Shown in pieces: positions 1-6,125 of a DNA stretch of 18,415 bases. The first letter of the stretch is position 1. Each line of letters starts with the position of its first letter. The DNA is from DLAJ01 sp023663615 (lineage in GTDB: Bacteria; Bacillota; Clostridia; Lachnospirales; Lachnospiraceae). The stretch lies in the NCBI GenBank assembly GCA_023663615.1, contig JAMPHA010000045.1:1-18415 (forward strand), given 5' to 3'. The position numbers were made by a program, and so were the translations under genes. Below the pieces are notes generated by a model that made no database searches, had not been told where the DNA came from, and saw only the letters and a list, made by a program, of their open reading frames with translations.

Positions 1-793
1 CATCCTCGAATGCATCTTAGGCAGGAAGATCGGAAAGCTGAAAGTCACCCCGCAGCGCGCCGTGCCGGGAGAGGATACGGACAAACACGGCATCCGAATG
101 GATGTGTATCTTGATGAGGAAGACGGAGAACTCTTCGATTTGGAACCTGACAATAACGACGGGAAAGAAGACGTTGCGTCGCTCCCGAAACGGGTTCGAT
201 TCTACCATGCGAAGCTGGATGCGGGCTGTCTGAAAACAGGTGTGGAGTATGCGGAGCTGCGGAATGTGATCGTGATCTTTATCACGACATATGATCCGTT
301 TGGCTTGGACCGGATGGTCTACACGGTCAAGAGCGGATGTATCGAGGTTCCCGAACTGCCGTATGAGGACGGGGCGCGGACGATGTTTCTCTACACAAAA
401 GGCACGCAGGGGAATCCACCGGAGAATCTGCGTGAACTTTTGTATTATATGGAGCATACGTCAAAGGAGAATGCCAGAACAGAGCGGTTGCAAGAGCTGC
501 ACGAAATGGTGACGGCGGTGAAGCGTGACGGAGAGGTAGGGCTGAGTTATATGAAGAGTTATGAGATTGAACAGCGGAGATGGAAAGAGGGACTTGCCGA
601 GGGACGGGCGCAGGGCATGATCCAGGCGAAGATCAGCGACATTCTCGACCTGCTTGATGATCTGGGCGACGTTCCGCCCACTCTGCGGGAGACCATCACC
701 GCGCAGACGGAGGAAGAAACGCTTCGCTTCTGGCATAAGCAGGCGGCGAAAGCGGAGAGCATTGAGGAGTTTATCAAGAAAGTGATGACGTAA
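1..793 (+). CDS. Rpn-family PD-(D/E)XK nuclease/putative transposase, copy 1 (5' end outside window)
   Basis: The reading frame is open from base 2 and runs off the left edge, so the N-terminus is missing. By alignment with copy 2 (1225-2106) about 34 residues are lost; the GTG at 62 is internal, not the start. It shares with copy 2 the nuclease-like core R-M-D-V-Y followed by F-D-L-E-P-D, where Asp and Glu match the D...E positions of the PD-(D/E)XK fold; the usual third residue (Q or K in ExQ/ExK) is not obvious. Its C-terminal part is charged and helical. Family knowledge: Rpn proteins are DNA endonucleases, and E. coli RpnA promotes RecA-independent recombination; they carry a 'transposase' label but have no terminal repeats. 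It differs from copy 2 by roughly a dozen substitutions and a four-residue insertion (R-A-Q-G). No terminator follows directly. Family assignment is fairly secure; activity is unknown. Confidence 0.8.
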   Translation, partial: ILECILGRKIGKLKVTPQRAVPGEDTDKHGIRMDVYLDEEDGELFDLEPDNNDGKEDVASLPKRVRFYHAKLDAGCLKTGVEYAELRNVIVIFITTYDPFGLDRMVYTVKSGCIEVPELPYEDGARTMFLYTKGTQGNPPENLRELLYYMEHTSKENARTERLQELHEMVTAVKRDGEVGLSYMKSYEIEQRRWKEGLAEGRAQGMIQAKISDILDLLDDLGDVPPTLRETITAQTEEETLRFWHKQAAKAESIEEFIKKVMT

Positions 794-841
794 ACGCTGC
801 GCATCTGGAACCGTATTACACTATCGTTTCCTCGCCGGGGC

Positions 842-871
842 TTGACGCGCAGAGGAAACCTTTGCTATAAT
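842..871 (+). promoter_or_regulatory. Strong sigma-A promoter with no gene close downstream
   Basis: TTGACG (842-847), an 18-base spacer and a perfect TATAAT (866-871). The predicted start is near 878. The next plausible coding start is at 1225, so the promoter serves either a long leader or a separate RNA. Confidence 0.65.
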
Positions 872-877
872 CAGCAC

Positions 878-1025
878 AAAGCATATATTCTTTGACGGAG
901 TTGTTCAAGGCTGTCTTACGCGCATTGGGGTTGTGCGGCATCCGGTATGGATACCGTGTTCCGAATGCGATCAGCCAATCTTCGGGCAATCCGCATCAGA
1001 CGGCACTCTGCCGCTTCTTAAAAGA
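878..1025 (+). ncRNA. Candidate structured RNA or long structured 5' leader, family not recognised
   Basis: Directly after the promoter the sequence folds by eye into one long interrupted rod: TCTTT 889-893 with AAAGA 1021-1025; CGGA-TTG 896-903 with CAA-TCCG 987-993; GGCTG 909-913 with CAGCC 972-976; CGCATT 921-926 with AATGCG 964-969; CGGTA 943-947 with TACCG 952-956 closing a four-base loop. A small hairpin, CGGCA/TGCCG (1001-1013), sits in the 3' side. A rod with a bubble and a 3'-side hairpin recalls 6S RNA, but I see no sequence feature that proves it. It could equally be the leader of the Rpn gene at 1225. A frame open from about 888 to 1037 has no convincing start codon. Confidence 0.35.
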
Positions 1026-1026
1026 T

Positions 1027-1091
1027 GGGAAATTTCGTGACCTGTGAAGAATTGCGCAGCAATTCTTCGAAAGGACGCGAAGCATCCTTTT
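1027..1091 (+). repeat. Two-hairpin repeat element, copy A (second hairpin terminator-like)
   Basis: GGGAAATTTCG leads into a 10-bp hairpin, GAAGAATTGC (1046-1055) with GCAATTCTTC (1059-1068), then a second hairpin AAAGGA (1070-1075)/TCCTTT (1085-1090). A second copy lies at 12889-12960, sharing GGGAA, TTTCG, CCTGTGAAGAAT and ATTCTTCGAAAG while the second stem differs in sequence but not in form. Compensating differences in the stems suggest that structure is kept. It may end the RNA started near 878. Confidence 0.55.
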
Positions 1092-1186
1092 AATGTCTAT
1101 CAAAACAGGCATTCTTTTGTAATCTATGCTTTTATCCACAACAACTTAGAAAGGCATAGTGCACGAAAGAAAAAGAGGCGGGCAGT

Positions 1187-1218
1187 CTCCTGTTTTCCTG
1201 CACTATGGGAACAGGAGG
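1187..1218 (+). promoter_or_regulatory. Hairpin that would hide the Shine-Dalgarno site of Rpn copy 2
   Basis: CTCCTGTT (1187-1194) is perfectly complementary to AACAGGAG (1210-1217), which contains most of the AGGAGG site (1213-1218) of the gene starting at 1225. CC 1197-1198 and GG 1208-1209 can extend the pairing. An outer pair, ATAGTGCA near 1156-1163 with TGCACTAT at 1199-1206, would compete with it. Low basal translation of a potentially harmful nuclease is a reasonable inference. Confidence 0.45.
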
Positions 1219-1224
1219 AAACGA

Positions 1225-2106
1225 ATGAGAAATGTAAGGAAACTGGAAGAACTGAACTTAGTAGATGACTTTCTGGCAAACAGCCTGACAAGTCATGCGG
1301 TGTACGGGGAGCCTGCGGCGCGGTGCATCCTCGAATGCATCTTAGGCAGGAAGATCGGAAAGCTGAAAGTCACCCCACAGCGCGCCGTACCGGGTGAGGA
1401 CACGGACAAACACGGCATCCGGATGGATGTGTATCTTGACGAGGAAGACGGGGAACTCTTTGACCTAGAACCCGACAACAACGGCGGAGAGAATGACGTT
1501 GCGTCGCTCCCGAAACGGGTGCGGTTCTACCATGCGAAACTGGATGCGGGCTGCCTGAAAGCAGGTGTGGAGTATGCGGAGTTACGGAATGTGATCGTGA
1601 TCTTTATCACGACATATGATCCGTTTGGCTTAGACAGGATGGTCTACACGGTCAAGAGCGGCTGTATCGAGGTGCCGGAACTGCCGTATGAGGACGGGGC
1701 GCGGACCATTTTCCTTTATACGAAGGGAACCGAAGGAAATCCGCCGGAGGAATTGCGGGAGCTTCTATACTACATGGAGCACACGTCAAAGGAGAATGCC
1801 AAAACAGAACGTTTGCAAGAGCTGCACGAAATGGTGACGGCGGTGAAGCGTGACGGAGAGGTAGGGCTGAATTATATGAAGAGTTATGAGATCGAACAGC
1901 GGAGGTGGAAAGAGGGACTTGCGGAGGGCATGATCCAGGCGAAGATCAGCGACATTCTCGACCTGCTTGATGACTTGGGTGACGTTCCGCCCTCTCTGCG
2001 GGAGATTATCACCGCGCAGACGGAGGAAGAAACGCTGCGCTTATGGCATAAGCAGGCGGCGAAAGCGGAAAGTATTGAGGAGTTTATCAAGAAAGCGATG
2101 ACGTAA
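1225..2106 (+). CDS. Rpn-family PD-(D/E)XK nuclease/putative transposase, copy 2
   Basis: This is the complete 293-residue version of the duplicated gene. ATG 1225 is chosen because AGGAGG (1213-1218) lies six bases upstream; a longer frame from GTG 1159 lacks such a site. The core is R-M-D-V-Y (D68) and F-D-L-E-P-D (E82), fitting D and E of the PD-(D/E)XK fold, followed by R-F-Y-H-A-K-L-D and a hydrophobic strand N-V-I-V-I-F-I-T-T-Y. The third active-site residue of ExQ/ExK is replaced by P-D, so catalysis is uncertain. Residues 190-240 are charged and helical, ending E-G-L-A-E-G before an acidic C-terminal helix. Role by family: endonuclease linked to recombination; no terminal inverted repeats or target duplications are seen. 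Compared with copy 1, 12 bases are missing near 1926. Similarity continues about 15 bases past the stop (TAAACGCTGCGCATC). Its Shine-Dalgarno site can be paired off by an upstream hairpin. Confidence 0.82.
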   Translation: MRNVRKLEELNLVDDFLANSLTSHAVYGEPAARCILECILGRKIGKLKVTPQRAVPGEDTDKHGIRMDVYLDEEDGELFDLEPDNNGGENDVASLPKRVRFYHAKLDAGCLKAGVEYAELRNVIVIFITTYDPFGLDRMVYTVKSGCIEVPELPYEDGARTIFLYTKGTEGNPPEELRELLYYMEHTSKENAKTERLQELHEMVTAVKRDGEVGLNYMKSYEIEQRRWKEGLAEGMIQAKISDILDLLDDLGDVPPSLREIITAQTEEETLRLWHKQAAKAESIEEFIKKAMT

Positions 2107-2149
2107 ACGCTGCGCATCCGGATAAAGAAACTTTTTTTGCAAAAAGAAC

Positions 2150-2178
2150 TTGCAATTCTTTTACAGGCATGCTAGTAT
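2150..2178 (+). promoter_or_regulatory. Promoter of the aspS-gatCAB operon
   Basis: TTGCAA (2150-2155), a 17-base spacer, then TAGTAT (2173-2178) with an extended -10 TGC (2170-2172). The predicted start is near 2185, giving a leader of about 360 bases that holds the T-box. Confidence 0.6.
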
Positions 2179-2184
2179 CAAAAC

Positions 2185-2515
2185 AAATAAAAGTATCCAT
2201 GTATACAATAATGCAAAAAATGACGTGCGAGCATGTTACAGGATGCAGAAAATAGAAAATGCAGAGAAGGAGACTCTTGCAGGGAAACACGACAGGAATA
2301 CGGCGTCACCGACTGAGAGCGCTGTTTGTGGGAAGCTGTAAAGGGAACGCTCCGGAGCAGTCTGTCTGAACCGCAAAGCGGCTAGGGCAGAACGCGGGTA
2401 CGCGTTATGTACATTGAGCGGAAGCCGATGCAGAAATGCACAGCTTCAATACGGGTGGTACCGCGGAAAAAATTCGTCCCGAAATACAGCAAATGTATTT
2501 CGGGACGAATTTTTT
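2185..2515 (+). promoter_or_regulatory. T-box riboswitch upstream of aspS-gatCAB
   Basis: The invariant T-box core GGGTGGTACCGCG is at 2453-2465, followed by the terminator it competes with. Upstream parts are in the expected order: a distal stem I with GAGAGCG and a GTGGGAA loop (2315-2334), closed by GACTG 2311-2315/CAGTC 2358-2362 and GAGCG 2317-2321/CGCTC 2348-2352; stem III AACGCG 2391-2396/CGCGTT 2400-2405; then the TTGAGCGGAAGC...GCTTCAA helix (2414-2449). Uncharged tRNA binding stem I and the T-box bulge would stabilise the antiterminator and switch on the operon. I could not fix the specifier with certainty. GAAC at 2368-2371 (reading GAA or AAC) is in a plausible place on the 3' side of stem I, which would suit tRNA-Glu or tRNA-Asn; GAC also occurs at 2291 and 2311. 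Identification as a T-box is firm; the amino acid is inferred. Confidence 0.93.
2467..2515 (+). terminator. T-box intrinsic terminator
   Basis: A perfect 22-bp stem, arms 2467-2488 and 2494-2515, with loop GCAAA, ends in six Ts. The CGTCCC in its left arm is the part expected to pair instead with the T-box GGGTGG in the antiterminator. Confidence 0.93.
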
Positions 2516-2546
2516 CTGCGATAAGCAGAATGAAAGGAGCAGGCAT

Positions 2547-4301
2547 ATGGGCACGACAGAAAACAAGTACAGGACGAAAAACATCGGGGAGATCAGCGAG
2601 CAGGACATTGATCGGACATTAAAAATGGCGGGATGGGTTGAAAATATCCGCGACCATGGCGGCGTTTCTTTTATTGACCTGCGCGACATGTACGGGGTGC
2701 TTCAGGTCGTGATCCGCACGCCGGAGCTGTTAAAGGGGATTGTAAGAGAGGAATGTATCTGCGTGGAGGGCGTTGTGGAGAAACGCGGCGAGGACACCTA
2801 CAATCCGAAGATTCCGACCGGCACGATCGAGCTGGACGCGAAAACGATTGAGATTCTCGGCAGGGTTTATCAGCCGCTTCCGTTTGAGGTCATGACGTCG
2901 AAGGAGACAAAAGAAGAAGTGCGCCTGACCTACCGCTATCTCGATCTGCGGAACAGAAAAGTCAAGGACGCCATTGTGTTCCGCTCACAGGTTATTGCCT
3001 TTTTACGCCAAAAAATGACGGAGCTTGGTTTTTTGGAAATTCAGACCCCGATTCTGTGCGCTTCGTCGCCGGAAGGCGCGCGCGATTATATCGTGCCGTC
3101 GAGGAAATATAAGGGCAAATTTTATGCGCTTCCGCAGGCGCCGCAGCAATACAAGCAGCTTTTGATGGCGTCGGGCTTTGATAACTATTTTCAGATTGCG
3201 CCGTGTTTCCGCGACGAGGATGCGCGCGCGGACCGTTCGCCGGGAGAATTTTACCAGCTTGACTTTGAGATGAGTTTCGCCACGCAGGAGGATGTATTCC
3301 GCGTTGGCGAGGAAGTGCTGGAGTCGGTGTTTACGCGTTTTGCACCGGAGGGATACGAGGTGACGAAGGCGCCGTATCCGGTCATCAGCTACAGGCAGGC
3401 GATGCTGGAGTTCGGGACGGATAAGCCGGATCTGCGCAATCCGCTGCGTATCATGGATGTGACGGACTTTTTTGCAAAATGCTCTTTTAAGCCGTTCCTC
3501 GGAAGAACGGTGCGTGCGATCAAGGTACACGCGGAAATGTCCAACGGGTTTCATGAGAAGCTCTTATCCTTTGCGACTTCGCTTGGGATGGGCGGGTTAG
3601 GTTACCTGGAAGTCATGGAGGACCTCTCCTACAAAGGACCGATCGACAAGTTCATTCCCGAAGAGTTAAAAGCGGGGCTGCGGGCGCTTGCGGGGCTTGA
3701 GGCGGGAGATACCGTTTTCTTTATTGCGGATAAGGAGGAGCGCGCCGCTTACTATGCCGGACAGATCCGAAACGAACTGGGAGAGAAGCTGGAGCTTACG
3801 GAGAAAAAAGCATTCCGGTTCTGCTATGTCAACGATTTCCCCATGTTTGAGCGGGACGCGCAGACAAAGCAGATCGGGTTTACGCACAATCCTTTTTCCA
3901 TGCCGCAGGGCGGACTTGCCGCGCTCACGGAGAAGGAGCCGCTGGACGTGCTTGCGTACCAGTATGACATTGTGTGCAACGGTGTGGAGCTTTCTTCGGG
4001 CGCCGTGCGCAACCATGATATTGAGATCATGAAAAAAGCATTTGAGATCGCGGGGTATGATGAGGAGACGCTCAAAAAGAAATTCGGCGCGCTCTATCAG
4101 GCGTTCCAGTTCGGCGCGCCGCCCCATGCGGGAATGGCGCCGGGAATCGACCGGATGCTCATGCTCCTTCGCGGGGAAGAAAATATCCGCGAGGTCATTG
4201 CATTCCCGATGAGCGGGTCTGCGCAGGATTTCATGTGCGGCGCGCCGGGCGAAGTGACGGAACAGCAGCTTCGCGAGGTGCATATTAAGGTGCGGGAATA
4301 A
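2547..4301 (+). CDS. aspS: Aspartyl-tRNA synthetase, probably non-discriminating (Asp/Asn)
   Basis: A class IIb synthetase of 584 residues, the usual bacterial length. It charges tRNA-Asp with aspartate in the cytoplasm. Start ATG 2547 has AAGGAG (2534-2539) seven bases upstream; the longer frame from 2436 runs through the T-box and is not used. Seen: N-terminal OB-fold anticodon domain (about 1-105), class II motif 2 F-R-D-E-D-A-R-A-D-R (221-230) followed by an acidic F-Y-Q-L-D-F-E-M strand, a GAD-type insertion (about 285-410), and motif 3 G-I-D-R-M-L-M-L (533-540). In the anticodon domain the sequence is R-D-H-G-G (H37). Discriminating enzymes such as E. coli have Leu at this place, whereas the non-discriminating P. 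aeruginosa enzyme has His. With gatCAB directly downstream, the likely job includes making Asp-tRNA(Asn) for amidation. No asnS is seen in the window. The first gene of the operon, under T-box control. Confidence 0.95.
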   Translation: MGTTENKYRTKNIGEISEQDIDRTLKMAGWVENIRDHGGVSFIDLRDMYGVLQVVIRTPELLKGIVREECICVEGVVEKRGEDTYNPKIPTGTIELDAKTIEILGRVYQPLPFEVMTSKETKEEVRLTYRYLDLRNRKVKDAIVFRSQVIAFLRQKMTELGFLEIQTPILCASSPEGARDYIVPSRKYKGKFYALPQAPQQYKQLLMASGFDNYFQIAPCFRDEDARADRSPGEFYQLDFEMSFATQEDVFRVGEEVLESVFTRFAPEGYEVTKAPYPVISYRQAMLEFGTDKPDLRNPLRIMDVTDFFAKCSFKPFLGRTVRAIKVHAEMSNGFHEKLLSFATSLGMGGLGYLEVMEDLSYKGPIDKFIPEELKAGLRALAGLEAGDTVFFIADKEERAAYYAGQIRNELGEKLELTEKKAFRFCYVNDFPMFERDAQTKQIGFTHNPFSMPQGGLAALTEKEPLDVLAYQYDIVCNGVELSSGAVRNHDIEIMKKAFEIAGYDEETLKKKFGALYQAFQFGAPPHAGMAPGIDRMLMLLRGEENIREVIAFPMSGSAQDFMCGAPGEVTEQQLREVHIKVRE

Positions 4302-4302
4302 A

Positions 4303-4330
4303 AAAGACTTACGCGCGGCGCAAGTCTTTC
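4303..4330 (+). promoter_or_regulatory. Intercistronic hairpin between aspS and gatC
   Basis: AAAGACTT (4303-4310) pairs with AAGTCTTT (4322-4329), with an inner CGC/GCG. Only three Ts follow, so it is more likely a partial attenuator or a processing/stability element than a full terminator. Confidence 0.5.
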
Positions 4331-4349
4331 AAAGAAAGGAGGAACGGTG

Positions 4350-4643
4350 ATGGCGAACACAATCAGCGACGAGACGATTGACTATGTCGGTATTCTGGCA
4401 AAGCTTGCGCTTTCCGATGAAGAGAAAGAGCAGGCAAAGCAGGATATGGGAAAGATGCTTGACTATATTGATAAAATGAACGAACTGGACACATCGGGAG
4501 TGGAACCCATGTCCCATGTATTTTCCGTTCACAATGTATTTCGTGAGGACGTGGTGACGAACGGCGACGGCAGGGAGGAAACACTTGCGAATGCGCCGGA
4601 GCGGAGCGGGAACCTATTTGCGGTGCCGCGCACGTTTGAATGA
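4350..4643 (+). CDS. gatC: Asp/Glu-tRNA amidotransferase subunit C
   Basis: A 97-residue small subunit of the GatCAB amidotransferase, normal length. It wraps around GatA and GatB and stabilises the complex. Typical features are the N-terminal helix I-S-D-E-T-I-D-Y-V-G-I-L-A-K-L-A-L, the M-L-D-Y-I-D-K-M-N-E-L-D-T-S-G-V-E-P segment, and the C-terminal R-E-D-V then N-L-F-A-V-P-R-T-F-E tail that runs over GatA/GatB. ATG 4350 is preferred over GTG 4347 because AGGAGG (4337-4342) is then seven bases away. It follows aspS by 48 bases and precedes gatA by 19, in the standard C-A-B order. Confidence 0.95.
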   Translation: MANTISDETIDYVGILAKLALSDEEKEQAKQDMGKMLDYIDKMNELDTSGVEPMSHVFSVHNVFREDVVTNGDGREETLANAPERSGNLFAVPRTFE

Positions 4644-4662
4644 TAAAAAAGGAGAAACTTGA

Positions 4663-6117
4663 ATGGAACGATTGGATTATACGGCGGTCGGTCTCGGCGG
4701 CGCTATCAGGGATGGCAGAATGACGGCTGAGAGGGCGGTAGAAGCCGTGCTTACGCGGATCAAAGAAAAAGAAGACGCCCTGCACTGCTATGTGACGGTG
4801 GACGGGGACGGCGCCATGGAGCGGGCGCGCGCCGTGCAGAAAAAGATCGACAGCGGAGAGCTGACGGGGGCGCTTGCGGGCGTGCCGGTAGCGGTCAAGG
4901 ATAATCTTTGCATACGGGGGATGCGGACGACCTGTTCTTCGCGTATGCTCGCCGATTTCGTGCCGACCTATACGGCGCACGCCGTACAAAAGCTGGAGCA
5001 GGCAGGCGCGGTTCTCATCGGAAAAACAAACATGGATGAATTTGCGATGGGTTCCACCACCGAGACATCGGCATTCGGCGTGACGCGCAATCCGCACAAC
5101 GAGGCGCATGTGCCGGGCGGTTCTTCCGGCGGCTCGGCGGCGGCGGTCGCGGCGGGGGAGTGTTTTTATGCATTGGGCTCGGATACGGGCGGTTCCATCC
5201 GGCAGCCCGCGTCATTCTGCGGCGTTGTGGGAATGAAGCCGACTTACGGAACGGTTTCGCGCTGTGGTCTGATCGCGTACGGTTCTTCTTTAGACCAGAT
5301 CGGACCGATCTGTCAGGACGTGACCGACTGCGCGGCGGTGCTCACGGCAATCGCCGGTCATGACGAAAAGGATTCGACGAGTGTTAAGCGCGGGGATACG
5401 GATTTTATGAGCGCGCTTCATGAGAATGTGGAAGGAATGCGCATAGGCATTCCGCGGGATTATTTTTCAGACGGGTTGGATGAGGAAGTCCGCGGGGCGG
5501 TCATGGCGGCGGCAAAGGAACTGGAGAAAAAAGGCGCCCTGATCGAGGAATTTCCGCTGGGGCTTGTGGAGTATGCGATTCCCTGTTATTATACGATCGC
5601 GGCGGCGGAGGCAAGCTCGAATCTGGAACGTTTTGACGGTATCAAATACGGGTATCGGACAAACGGGGCGGACGGGCTGCATGCCATGTATAAGAAGACG
5701 CGCTCGGAGGGATTCGGTGCGGAGGTCAAGCGCCGCATCATGCTTGGCAGCTTTGTTTTAAGTTCGGGGTATTATGACGCGTACTATCTGAAAGCGCTGC
5801 GGGTAAAGGCGATGATCAAAAAAGCGTTCGATGACGCGTTTTCCCGCTATGATCTGCTGTTAGGACCGGTCGCGCCGACGACGGCGCCGAAGCTGGGAGA
5901 GAGCCTTGCCGATCCGATTCAGATGTATCTCGGCGATATTTATACCATTGCGGTCAATCTGGCGGGACTGCCCGCAATCAGCGTTCCGTGCGGGAAAGAC
6001 AGCAAGGGACTGCCGATCGGCTTACAGCTCATCGGGGATTGTTTTCAGGAGAAAAAAATACTGCGTGCCGCCTATGCGTACGAGCAGGCAGAGGGCGCAA
6101 AATCAGCGCAGAAATGA
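4663..6117 (+). CDS. gatA: Asp/Glu-tRNA amidotransferase subunit A (glutaminase)
   Basis: The amidase-signature subunit, 484 residues. It hydrolyses glutamine and passes ammonia through a channel to GatB. The Ser-cisSer-Lys triad is visible as K79 in V-A-V-K-D-N, S154 in G-G-S-S-G-G-S, and S178 in G-S-D-T-G-G-S-I-R-Q-P, the same residue numbers as in the S. aureus enzyme. Start ATG 4663 has GGAG at 4651-4654. The stop overlaps a potential start of the next frame (ATGA, 6114-6117), and gatB begins nine bases later, so A and B are probably translationally coupled. Nothing is missing or unusual. Confidence 0.97.
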   Translation: MERLDYTAVGLGGAIRDGRMTAERAVEAVLTRIKEKEDALHCYVTVDGDGAMERARAVQKKIDSGELTGALAGVPVAVKDNLCIRGMRTTCSSRMLADFVPTYTAHAVQKLEQAGAVLIGKTNMDEFAMGSTTETSAFGVTRNPHNEAHVPGGSSGGSAAAVAAGECFYALGSDTGGSIRQPASFCGVVGMKPTYGTVSRCGLIAYGSSLDQIGPICQDVTDCAAVLTAIAGHDEKDSTSVKRGDTDFMSALHENVEGMRIGIPRDYFSDGLDEEVRGAVMAAAKELEKKGALIEEFPLGLVEYAIPCYYTIAAAEASSNLERFDGIKYGYRTNGADGLHAMYKKTRSEGFGAEVKRRIMLGSFVLSSGYYDAYYLKALRVKAMIKKAFDDAFSRYDLLLGPVAPTTAPKLGESLADPIQMYLGDIYTIAVNLAGLPAISVPCGKDSKGLPIGLQLIGDCFQEKKILRAAYAYEQAEGAKSAQK

Positions 6118-6125
6118 GGAAAATC

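Noticed and set aside
878..1025. Firm assignment as 6S RNA
   Set aside because: Overall rod shape fits, but the closing stem is short and no diagnostic sequence was recognised.
888..1037. Open frame of about 50 codons (...H-P-V-W-I-P-C-S-E-C-D-Q-P...)
   Set aside because: No ATG and no ribosome site; an internal GTG would give 30-odd residues with no recognisable family. Base pairing explains the region better.
3003..4283. Long antisense frames within aspS
   Set aside because: Arg/His/Leu-rich shadows typical of the complement of a GC-rich coding region; no start signals.
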